Origin: Anniella stebbinsi
Lineage: Eukaryota > Chordata > Lepidosauria > Squamata > Anniellidae
Reading direction: 5' to 3'
NCBI GenBank assembly: GCA_029215795.1
Contig: JARDYH010000004.1
Coordinates: 201,114,017-201,178,016 of the forward strand
DNA: 64,000 nt
The translations under genes were made by a program, and so were the position numbers. Positions 55,347-64,000 of this stretch are shown piece by piece. How positions within the stretch are numbered: the first letter of the stretch is position 1; every line of letters begins with the position of its first letter. The notes under the pieces are model-generated. The model was not told the origin of the DNA, made no database searches, and saw only the letters and a program-made list of their open reading frames with translations.

Positions 55347-55954
55347 TCTTACTTCCAGTAACTAAACCTTAGGAGAAGCCAAGAAACCAACAAACTATCA
55401 TTAGTTGGGAGGAAGGAGTGGTGCTAGTGGATGGGCTTGGCCATCTGGGGAGGCCCAGATTTGGCTCTGAGACTGAGGTTCCCCCACCCTTGTTTTAGGA
55501 TGTTTAATTTGTCAGCCAATTTTCTTTGGCCGAGTACTTTGAGAACATTCTGTTAGAAGGCCTTATACAAATATTATAACTAAATAAACTGCACTCGTGG
55601 ACCAGGTGCAGAGTATTTGTAGAATTAGCCATGCTTTTATATATTCTTTAATCTCTGCATTCTGTTTACTGCCAAGACCAGATTCTTCAGTCATTTGTCC
55701 TTCAATATCTTAATAGGATTAAGAGAACAAATCGTTTTCAGGAGTCTCCACAGACCATGATTGTATAAAGCCTTACTTTTTTATTATTATTATTGTAATC
55801 AGCATTTCATTCTGGTATGCCCTTATGCTGTCATCTTGTGCTTGATCCAGAGGATGACTGACTTCTATTCTGTGAAGCAGCAAAACAGGAAGAACAAGTT
55901 ACACAGGCTGGACTCTGATGCTTTAAAACCCACTGTGGAAAACATCCCAGTGGA

Positions 55955-56165
55955 TGTAGGAAACTGCTTCATACTTGGTCAGAATATTTCTTCATCTAGC
56001 CCAGTATCTACTTGGTCAGAATATCTCTCCATCTAGCCCAGTATCTACTTTAATGGGTATCTCTCCAGGGTAACAGGCACACACTACATCACCTTCTGCC
56101 TGATGAAATGGGTTTAATGTAGGATGTTCCAATGCAAAACACTGAGCTATAGTGCCTATGTAAAT
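55955..56165 (-). mobile_element. tRNA-derived SINE copy with internal 37-bp duplication
   Basis: The plus strand GTAGGAAACTGCTTCATACT is the complement of the SINE end. The segment ACTTGGTCAGAATAT...AGTATCT is repeated at 55973 and 56010 (period 37). Confidence 0.6.
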
Positions 56166-56548
56166 AGTTGCATGGAGAAAGTAGTGCAGGGGTAGGAGAG
56201 CCACAGCCCTGTGTGGCCTTCACCTTGATTTTTGTGGCCCCGGAGCTATCTGACTATTCTTTCCTTTCCCCTAGGGCAAGGCCAAGATATTTTGCAGCCT
56301 GTGGCACAGGATAACATAGCGCCCCCTCCCCATACAAAAGCTGCAGTGCCCATTTACTCTTCAATACTGACAACAGGATAGAGTACTTGATCACAACTGA
56401 GGCAGCTTTAAGGGACTTACACAATGTAAGGTCCCTCCCTCAGCATTTGCTGCCTGAGGCAATGCCCCACTCTTTCTAATGGGGCAGGAAGTAATGTGTC
56501 AGGTGGGGGGGGGAAGCTGGTTGTGCCCCATTCTTCCTAATTGTATAG

Positions 56549-57222
56549 GCTGACCATATGAAAAGGAGGACAGGGCTCATATAACTTTAACAGTTGCAAA
56601 GAAAAGGGAATTTCAGCCAACTTCATTTGTATGCAGTTAGTACCTGGTGAAATCCCCTCTTCATCACAACAATTAAAGTTGCATGCACTATACTAGAGTG
56701 ACCAGATACAAAAGAGGGCAGGGCCCTTGCAGCTTTAACTGTTTTAACGAAGAGGAAATTTCACCCGGTACTAATTGCATACAAATGACGCTGGCTGAAA
56801 TTCCCTTTTCTCTGCAACTGTTAAAGGCCTCATCTACAAGAATTCGCCTTTACGCCTGGTTAGGCGATTATGCGCATATTCGCAGAAGTGCAGAAGCGCA
56901 TTTACGCCTAATACCTCTGTACAAGAGGCGGCGAAGCGCATTACTGGACGACCAAAACGCGATTTAAACTGTTGACATGTGGAGAATCGCTTGTTCACAT
57001 AGTCAAAATGCGCTTTAACGGCCGGAGCAAAATAAAACTCGCTATTTAATGCGCATTCGATAATGCGCATAATCGGAGAGAAAACGCTCCTCTACGCCCG
57101 ATTTGCGCTCCGTTCTTGTAGAGGTAAATTTTTTAATGCGCCTTGAAAGAGCTTTAAATGCCTCTTGTAGAGGCAGCCGAAGTTACATGAGCCCTGTCCT
57201 CCTTTTCAGATGGTCAGCCTAT
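56549..57222. mobile_element. Older palindromic DNA-transposon relics hosting copy 2
   Basis: One half-copy starts GCTGACCATATGAAAAGGAG at 56549. A second starts AGTGACCAGATACAAAAGAG near 56694 and resumes after the nested insert, ending CTCCTTTTCAGATGGTCAGC near 57221. Inner arms (AAATTTCACC / GGTGAAATCCC) are inverted. Typical short non-autonomous TIR repeats. Confidence 0.6.
56826..57178 (-). mobile_element. CpG-rich 353-bp TIR element, copy 2
   Basis: Inverted partner of the copy at 54.7 kb and the same length. Ends are GGCCTCATCTACAAGA and TCTTGTAGAGGCAGCC. Blocks such as AAAGCTCTTTCAAGGCGCAT and CCGATTATGCGCATTATCGA are shared exactly on the opposite strand. It is inserted inside an older palindromic element (56693-57222). 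No clear target duplication can be read. Confidence 0.7.
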
Positions 57223-57326
57223 AATTGTAGGACCAGTCCTGCCTTCCTCGTTGCTGAGTCCCTTTTGCGTTTTTGACCCCATAGTGTCATCAGCCCCTCC
57301 TGTGAATTAGCTCCAGACACTTCCTC

Positions 57327-57354
57327 TTCTGTGTGTGTGTGTGTGCGTGTGTGT
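57327..57354. repeat. (GT)n microsatellite
   Basis: About thirteen GT units with one GC. Confidence 0.85.
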
Positions 57355-58074
57355 AGAAAGAAAGAGAAACTTGGAGCTGTGGTGGTAGTAACAGCTAAAA
57401 TATAGGGGAAATTGAAGGGCGGTAAGCCTGAGTTAACAGGCAAAATGAAACCCAGAGGGATAAAAAAGTGGAGGGAGGGAGCTGGAGAAAAAAGCAAGGA
57501 ATGATCAGAAGCAATTTTCTGTTGTTTTTCCATGTAGAAATGGCCTCTGCAATAAATACTCAGAAGCAGCGCTCTCTTCATTTTAAAATGTATAATTCAC
57601 TTTCTGAACAGTAAAATTGCTCGTGAGTCATGTGCTAGAGTCCTTCTAACAGATCTGCCTAGCAACGGATGGCACTTCAGCCAATCAGACAAATGGACTG
57701 GCTCTTGACCAATTGAGGAGGGGGAGGAAGGCTGGAAAATCCTACAGTCTTGTGAAGCAGGCACATCTGGGAAGCAGACCACAAAGAAAGAAAGGAGGAG
57801 GGAGAGAGAGAGAGAGATGTGGGGTGGTTCCCCAAAAGAGCGGGAATGTGGTTCCAGATAGCAAAAGGTGGCTCTTCCCACTGTTCTCTGTCTACTTCCA
57901 GCATGCTACCCACCCACTGCCAGCTTCCCCCTGCCCTCCGCCCCCCCCCCCCCCGTGACACATTACTTCCTGTCCCAGCCACTTTATCTCCAAGGTAATG
58001 CAGCCCTCAAGGGGACAAAAAGCTTCCACACTCCTAATGTCTGATTTGTTGCAATCATGATGTCTGGTGCCATT

Positions 58075-58222
58075 TCCCACTGTTGGTTTATTTTATGCTT
58101 TTTAATGGTAAATGTTTTAGAACTATTTTCTTGTATATGCTTGTATAAGAATTTGAAATCCTTAGTGGAATTATTTTGCTATGAAGTGGGATATAAATTT
58201 AAAATTAATAAAATTAATACAT
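58075..58222 (+). mobile_element. L2-type LINE 3' end, decayed
   Basis: TTTATGCTTTTTAATGGTAA ... GAAGTGGGATATAAATTTAA then AATTAATAAAATTAATA. Confidence 0.55.
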
Positions 58223-58357
58223 TCTTGGTGGTAGGTAATTCATGTGAGAGCAGCCATCCATATTTTATCCACCAAACTCATAGTTTAATTGCTGTCGGAA
58301 ACGGCAGTCTAGTTGTGCCAAATCAGACATTATTTCTTCCAGGTGATTTGAGACTCA

Positions 58358-58448
58358 TGGAGTTCAATCCTATGCATGCCATCTTAAAACTGAGCCCCAT
58401 TGAGTTCAGTGGGACTTACTCCAATGTAAGTGAGCGTAGGATTGCCGT
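58358..58448. mobile_element. MITE-like palindrome, family C (CAATGGGACTTAC type)
   Basis: TCAATCCTATGCATGCCATC ... CCCATTGAGTTCAGTGGGAC TTACTCC ... GAGCGTAGGATTGCCG. Confidence 0.75.
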
Positions 58449-58734
58449 TTGAATCACTTATACTTTCTTCTGCGCTGCTTGTGGGCTTCCAGGGGCATGT
58501 GGCTGGCCACTGTGGGAGGTAGGATGATGTTCTTTTGTCTGAAGCAGTTCATAGACTGGCATTGGTCATTCATTTCAAATATGTATAGAGGCAATGATAT
58601 AAGATCTATGGCACGATGAAAAGCAAAACAGCAAGGGGAAAAGGCACAAGCCAGATCATCCAGGTGCCTTCCAGCATAAATGGGTTGTGTACCACCCACC
58701 CACCCAAACAGAAGGCAGTGATGATACACCAGGG

Positions 58735-58830
58735 ATGGGCAATTTGTGGCCCTCCCTCACCCTTGACTGTGCTGGCTAGAGTTGATGACACTTATAGCCC
58801 AAAACATCTGGAGTTGCCCACCCCTGGGAT
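58735..58830. mobile_element. Short palindrome, related to family A
   Basis: GGGCAATTTGTGGCCCTCC ... TATAGCCCAAAACATCTGGA GTTGCCCACCCC, arms inverted around TGGCTAGAGTTG. Confidence 0.5.
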
Positions 58831-59689
58831 AGAATAATGCCCCATCTCCTTGAGTCCTCATTACAAAGCTTCAGAGTTACTCAAGGCCACGCATACTGAC
58901 CAGACATCCAGACACTGGTTTAGAACTGAGAGGGCTGCTTCTGAATGCTTAGTCTGTGAAATGTAGAGCATATTAATAACACCAAGCCTCAGAGCTCCAG
59001 TTGACCACTCCCAGCAATTCCCCAGGGACCGAGCTGGATAGGCATGGATCACGGTCAGTCCTGACAAACCCAAGCATCCTGTCCACATCCTTAATGGAAA
59101 CCAACTGAACTGCTTCAAGCACTTGCTTCTGACTGCTTGGATCAGACATTTTGTTCCAACTGTCACAATTAAGTCAGGGCTTTTTCTTCTTTTTGGACAA
59201 ATCATGCAAAATTGGATTGAGCTACAAGTGCTTAAATTTTTACTTCCTTCCTAAATTTATATCCTGCCTTTTGATTGAAAGATCATCAAGCAGTTTACAA
59301 CAAATTGTAATGACACAAATGAGCACCCAACACATCCAGACACAATTCAGCAGCCTGGACATTTGCTACATTTCTTGCTTTGGTTGGGGAGCACTACTAT
59401 CTTGTACAGATGTGTCATGAGGAAATGTATATATAGCGAAGGGTTTTAATTTCTGCCTGGATGTATTTCCCCCCTGCCTGGTATCAAGCTGAAAGACTAA
59501 GGCAAATCAGGAAACATAATTTGTAATGAGAATATGTAAGAGTCTTAACTTCATGCCATGTAAGCATGTAAAGGCGTATGCATTAACTTACCATTTTTGT
59601 GCATTTTGTAGCATGAGTGAAATTGTGATATGCATGTATGTGCAAACTGACTCACTATCTGATAGAGATTGCAGCAATGTGAATAACTT

Positions 59690-59920
59690 AATGTAATCTG
59701 CAAAATTGGCATCCATACTTTATTTCACTCCTAATTCCATGTTATTTATGAATAAAATTAAAGCAATGATCCCAATACAGCTCTTTTGTAAGAATTACTG
59801 CTCCTTCTATTGCCCATCTATTCCTACTCTCTGCCTCCAACCTTTTCAACAGTTTTTTTCTAGCATACCTACTAGATTTCAATGATGCATTTTAATGATG
59901 TTTTTATACAGATCTATGCA
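59690..59920 (-). mobile_element. CR1-like fragment
   Basis: The plus strand CCATGTTATTTATGAATAAA, CCCAATACAGCTC and CTATTCCTACTCTCTGCCTC are the order seen in the reverse-transcriptase region of reptile CR1 on the opposite strand. Heavily decayed. Confidence 0.45.
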
Positions 59921-60260
59921 ATCAGACCTTGTGAGAAGGCCAGTGTAGGGACAAGTATGCTGCATCTTTTTACATAATCCATGCAATGGGGAAAAAAAAT
60001 CTCATGACCTTACTACAGAATGCTTTTGGCCCCTGGGTGGCACCAGAACAGTACATAGGGTGAAGAATGTTTGCAAAGAATGTTGGCTAAGTCACATGAC
60101 AGTAACAAAAAGCATATATTCTCTTAGTATTACTAAATTGGCTGAAATATATAGAAGCTAGTATAAGTACTAAAAGTAAAGTGTAATATCCAAAAATAGA
60201 GAACAAATCACAAGAGCCAAGGGAAAAATCTGTTGCACTTAAAAGTTATAGGTGACATTA

Positions 60261-61246
60261 TGTAACCCTTGGGTCAGCACCCAGGGCCTGGTTCTGTGTC
60301 TAGGGGTGGTTTGTTCTTCCCTTGTGGATTTCTGGTTCAAGCCCCCACCCAGGAAACCTGGGACACCAATTTAGGACTGTCTGACTAGCAACCTCACTCA
60401 CACACCAGAGGTATAAGTAGTTGCATTTATTTCAATTTAGCAATAGAAATAATGTTTAGGTAAAATACTCTTCCCGCCCACAGATTAGGTAGGCCACTGG
60501 AACTAGGGAGCGCTGGAATAAGCTGGACTGGCAGGTAAGAGGAATTGGGGAGTGTTGGAATAAGGGGTTTAAGAGGTGCGCTGCAAGGAAGATGTTTATT
60601 AGTAGGTGGAAGAAGTGGGGTGCGTTGGAATGAGAGTATGCATTAGGAGGTAGGAGGAAGAGGAATTGAGGTGTGGTGGAATTTTTACAAGGAGATGGTA
60701 GTAAGAAGAATTGGGGTGAATTGAAATGAGGATTTTGAATAATTAAAAAGTAATTGTGAAGGTAAATCTAGTGGAGCAGTATAATATTTTTTTTTTGTAA
60801 ATAGTGATTTAAATTGAAGAAGTAACAGAATTAGTTCAGCTCTTTATCCTTTCAGCCAGAAATTATTTCTACCAGAGAGCAGATCAAGTTCAGTTCTTCT
60901 TTTTACAAGGGGCATCTGACCCTTTCCTCCTTATGAGAGTCCTAACCGCTGTTCTCCAAGGGTCTTTTGGACTCAGGGTGAGCCAGCACCCAGTCCGCAC
61001 CCATAGTGTGGATGGCTGACAGAGATGGAAACACAAGGGTTCCTACCATCCCTTTTGTCTCTTAACTATTCCTAACAGTCCCAGAAGGGCATATGTACCA
61101 CTCTGCCCTATATGCAAATGAGCTCTATGCATGCTGGGGCATGTTTTTTCTGCTCCCCCCACCAGGTGATACTCTTTTCCCTACCACTTTACAATTAAAC
61201 ATTTAGAGGTTATAAAATGTTATATTATCCCCTTAACTCCCTTACA
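60261..61246 (-). mobile_element. Probable 986-bp solo LTR
   Basis: On the minus strand it begins TGTAAGGGAG and ends AGGGTTACA, the TG...CA form with short inverted ends. U3-like part: octamer ATTTGCAT near 61119-61112. An AATAAA near 60430 comes before a GT-rich tract. Flanks ATTA and AGTA could be a mutated 4-bp target duplication. An irregular minisatellite lies inside. No coding region was seen. Confidence 0.5.
60497..60735. repeat. Degenerate minisatellite inside the LTR-like block
   Basis: About five diverged units share a core AGGAATTGGGG...TTGGAATRAG. The TGGAA-type core recurs at 60514, 60556, 60626, 60677 and 60722, so spacing is irregular (42, 70, 51, 45). Confidence 0.6.
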
Positions 61247-61249
61247 AGT

Positions 61250-62560
61250 ATTGAATCATTTTAGGGTGCAATCCTATGCATGCTGACTGGGGGTTGCTGA
61301 GAGTTGCTCTTTCTTCCCGCTGAAATCAACTGAGTGTAAACCTGTTTTCTGGATTTTCTCATCTTTTATTTACAAAAGTCAGGCTCATGGGGATTAGTAC
61401 CTTTGGACATGGGCAGAGTTCCTTTCCCCTAAAGGGTTGTTCGTTCAAAAAAATAAACCTAAGCGCAAAGTGTGCCTCAGTAAGCGAACATAATTTCCTT
61501 TTAATCTAAAGAAGTCTATATAGTGCCACGCAATTACTGAGAACATCAATGTCTGAATCTGGTCACAGTTAAGCTCAAATGGTCACAGTGACTTTGTTAC
61601 TTTCCTCCTTGTTAATTCACTAATAATAATAATAATAATAATAATAATATGCTGGTCTATGTACTGCTCTATGGTACTTCCAAATTCTACTGAAGAAATT
61701 AATATGTAAAAAAATTAAGAGTTGGCAAGATATTCGTATTCCACCTACATTGAGAACTGGGATGTTCTAAACATTCTGGGCTTGGACTATTTCAGGTGAT
61801 ACAACCTTACATTCTTAGCTCATGTGGTCTGGAGGCAGTATCCAATAGACAACCCACCATTGCTTCTGTTCCATAAGTGACTAGCCCTGCCAATTCCATT
61901 GCACAAGTGGGGCCCACTACTTGCACAACTGAGGTTGAGTGCTTCTAGGGTCAAGCCCTGAAACAAGTGGAAATGGGGCAGATTGGTGGAGTTTCCTTAT
62001 GCTTATGAAACAGGATTGGTGGGATTGATCATTTGTGGACATTCACCATTGGATATTGTCCTAGATATCTGCTCCACATGTTCCATTGCACAACCACTAG
62101 GTGGCACTGTGGTATAGCGCAATTGTATTAATACATGAGGGTTTCATGCCTCCATTCGCGGATATACCAGACCTTCCTTGTTAGGAAAAACAATAACACT
62201 AAAATGGATACAAAGAAAGCCCCCCTTGAAGGATGATGACATCATGTAAAGCACCCACAAACTACTGTGAGTGAGGAATCAGGAGGGTACAATAAATGTC
62301 CCTGTACAAAAGCTCTCAGTCACTCCCTTTCTCCCTCTTCCTTCCCATACAACAGTCTGCCAGGAAAGAGACTCATTACTCTTGTCAGAGGTTTGAACTT
62401 ACTACACACACAGGACTTTTGAAATTAGGCTGAGGGCTGGATGTGGCCCTAAGACCATAGCTTGCTGACCCCTGCACTAGAGCTAGGAAGTTTTCTACTG
62501 TGCTTTCTTCATTGTGGAATGCTGTTCCTTGTGAGATCCATCAGGCTGGAATTATTCTAG
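61250..62560. other. Intergenic, unclassified
   Basis: A partial family B/C end (GGGTGCAATCCTATGCATGC) at 61264-61283. The rest, including AATAAA near 62291, has no secure assignment. Confidence 0.4.
61622..61650. repeat. (AAT)n microsatellite
   Basis: About nine AAT units. Unlike others in this window, no L2 3' sequence is recognisable next to it. Confidence 0.9.
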
Positions 62561-62564
62561 TCTT

Positions 62565-62695
62565 TAGAACAGCATTCCCCCCCCCCCCCAAGATATTTTG
62601 GGCTACAATTCCTATCATTCATGACCATTGGTCATGCTGGCTGGGGATGAGAGTTATAGTCCAAAACATTTGGGTGGCATTTGGTGGGGGAATGT
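62565..62695. mobile_element. MITE-like palindrome, family A, with C-run
   Basis: A C-run of 13 near 62579 is followed by GGGCTACAATTCCTATCATT ... GGCTGGGGATGAGAGTTATA and TTTGGTGGGGGAATGTT. Confidence 0.55.
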
Positions 62696-62882
62696 TACTT
62701 TAGAGGGTAGATGAAGACATTATTTAAGCTGTCAGGCTTTAGGAATCAGAGCTGTGAACCTCTTTGGGGGCTCCTGAAAAGCTGAATGAAAATACAAAAC
62801 AAATAAATTGCACAAGGAGATCAAATAGTGGTGTTATCTGGCTTTGTTGTAGCAGTGATACACAACCATTTCAGGATTCCTA

Positions 62883-63033
62883 TCCATATTTATTTTATTA
62901 TTTTATTTATTTTATTTCTAACCTGCCTCTCCATCCAGATCGAGGTGGGGAACAACAATAAATATAAATATAAAAATCATAAAATACATAAACCATTAAA
63001 ACAGATAAAAACAAATACATTATTAAAAACATC
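62883..63033 (-). mobile_element. 3' UTR of the L2-type LINE
   Basis: On the plus strand an AT-rich TTTATT tract is followed by CTGCCTCTCCATCCAGATCG and AATA/AAAT repeats, then the stop of the reverse-transcriptase frame. The same terminal block recurs at 19.3, 42.2, 42.6, 50.8 and 54.0 kb, each next to a (TTA)n-type tail. Confidence 0.75.
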
Positions 63034-64000
63034 TTAAAATTCAACTGGGTAGGCCTGCCGGAAGAGAGCAGTCTTCACGGCACTTTTAAATTCAAGAAGA
63101 CTGCTAATTTGTCGAATCTCCTCTGGCAGGCCATTCCACAGTCTGGGAGCGGCAGAAGAGAAGGTGCTCTGGGTAACACTTGCCAGCCTAGTTCTGGCTG
63201 ACTGGAGTAAATTCTTCCCAGAGGACCTGAGTATGTGGGGCAGATTATACGAGAGAAGGCGATTCCGCAGGTAACCTGGACCCAAACCATGTACGACTTT
63301 AAAGGTAATAACCAACACTTTATACTTTGCCCGGAAAGTAATTGGCAGCCAGTGGAGTAATTTTAAGATTGGTGTTATGTGGTCACCCCTAGGTGTACCG
63401 GTGACCAACCTGGCTGCCATATTTTGAACTATTTGAAGTTTCTGGACTAGGCACAAAAGTAGCCCTATGTACAGTGCATTGCAGAAGTCAAGCCTCGAAG
63501 TTACCAGCATGTGCACTCCCATCTTTAGGTCTTCCAACTCTAGGAAGGGGTGCAGCTGGCGCATCAGCCGAAGCTGATAGTAGGCACTCCTGGTCGTTGC
63601 ATCTACCTGGGCTGTCATTTGGGGCGATGGATCCAGGAGTACCCCCAAGCTGCGAACACAGTATTTCAGGGGGAGTGTAACCCCATCCAGAACTGGTTGA
63701 CACACCTCCAAACCCAGGCTGTGGCCTTTGACAGCAAGCACCTCCATCTTGTCTGGATTCAGCTTCAGTTTGTTTTTCCTCATCCTGCCCATTACCGCCT
63801 CCAAGCATTCATACAGAGGAGACACACTATCCTTAGCTGACGATGTTGTCGAAGGCATAGAGAAATATATTTGGGTGTCATCAGCGTACTGATAACACCC
63901 CGCCCCATGCCTCCGGATGATCTCTCCCAGCGGTTTCATATAAATGTTAAAGAGCATTGGGGAAAAGATGGCACCTTGTAGTACACCACATAGCAGCTTC
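63034..64000 (-). CDS. L2-type LINE reverse transcriptase, C-terminal part, open to window edge
   Basis: Non-LTR retrotransposon reverse transcriptase fragment. The frame is uninterrupted from the window edge to the stop at 63034 (over 320 codons). It reads GVLQGAIFSPMLFNIYMK, then the catalytic YADDTQIYFS, a thumb region, and an end LLHWLP...GLGPGYL...LWNGLPEEIR...FRQAYPVEF. The YADD box and the LHWLP / LWN.LP tail are typical of L2-like and related CR1-group elements. The 5' part (endonuclease) lies outside the window. An intact frame suggests a young copy. Confidence 0.85.
   Translation of the reverse strand, partial: KLLCGVLQGAIFSPMLFNIYMKPLGEIIRRHGAGCYQYADDTQIYFSMPSTTSSAKDSVSPLYECLEAVMGRMRKNKLKLNPDKMEVLAVKGHSLGLEVCQPVLDGVTLPLKYCVRSLGVLLDPSPQMTAQVDATTRSAYYQLRLMRQLHPFLELEDLKMGVHMLVTSRLDFCNALYIGLLLCLVQKLQIVQNMAARLVTGTPRGDHITPILKLLHWLPITFRAKYKVLVITFKVVHGLGPGYLRNRLLSYNLPHILRSSGKNLLQSARTRLASVTQSTFSSAAPRLWNGLPEEIRQISSLLEFKSAVKTALFRQAYPVEF

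Noticed and set aside
58861..59145. Possible LINE endonuclease-to-RT linker on the minus strand
   Set aside because: A few words resemble an L2 segment, but the match is too weak to list as a feature.
62040..62420. Possible third LTR (AATAAA near 62291, pyrimidine-rich stretch)
   Set aside because: No paired ends, target duplication or second copy could be made out.
50000..64000. FAM241A, the human neighbour of AP1AR on this side
   Set aside because: No frame resembling its conserved C-terminal membrane segment was seen; it is probably beyond the window.
1..64000. CRISPR array, operon, prophage or plasmid functions
   Set aside because: Introns, CpG islands, LINEs and SINEs show a vertebrate nuclear genome; no regularly spaced direct repeats of CRISPR type occur.

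Overview
This is vertebrate nuclear DNA, most likely from a squamate reptile (lizard or snake). The protein-coding content is small and split by introns. The repeats are CR1 and L2-type LINEs, a SINE with a tRNA-Ala-like head, LTR-like blocks and many short palindromic DNA-transposon relics. I see no primate Alu or L1, and no bacterial or plasmid feature. The squamate call is an inference from the repeat mix; the exact lineage cannot be told.

Two conserved genes are present, facing each other. TIFA (+) has its whole coding sequence in one exon at 25615-26154 (179 aa). AP1AR, also called gadkin (-), was rebuilt from ten coding exons between 49324 (start codon) and 31254 (stop codon). All nine introns are GT-AG with matching phases and total 900 nt, giving 299 aa. 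Their stop codons are about 5.1 kb apart. The tail-to-tail order matches the human 4q25 locus, where ALPK1 lies beyond TIFA and FAM241A beyond AP1AR. I found no exon of either neighbour here.

Layout: 1-23.6 kb is repeat-rich intergenic DNA, including a solo LTR nested in an L2 copy. 23.7-25.3 kb is a GC-rich probable promoter and 5' non-coding exon region of TIFA. 25.6-26.8 kb is the TIFA coding exon and 3' UTR. 27-31 kb holds two CR1 fragments and the probable AP1AR 3' UTR. 31.25-49.33 kb is AP1AR. 49.0-49.7 kb is its CpG island with tandem GC boxes. 49.7-64 kb is intergenic DNA with an inverted pair of unusually CpG-rich 353-bp transposon-like elements, a second LTR-like block, and an L2 copy with an uninterrupted reverse-transcriptase frame running off the right edge.

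TIFA is an adaptor in innate signalling (ALPK1-TIFA-TRAF6-NF-kB). AP1AR is a trafficking adaptor linking AP-1, kinesin and Arp2/3. I see no sign that the two act in one pathway, and they are probably neighbours through ancient synteny. I found no new multi-gene system. The most novel-looking structure is the CpG-rich inverted element pair at 54.7 and 56.8 kb.
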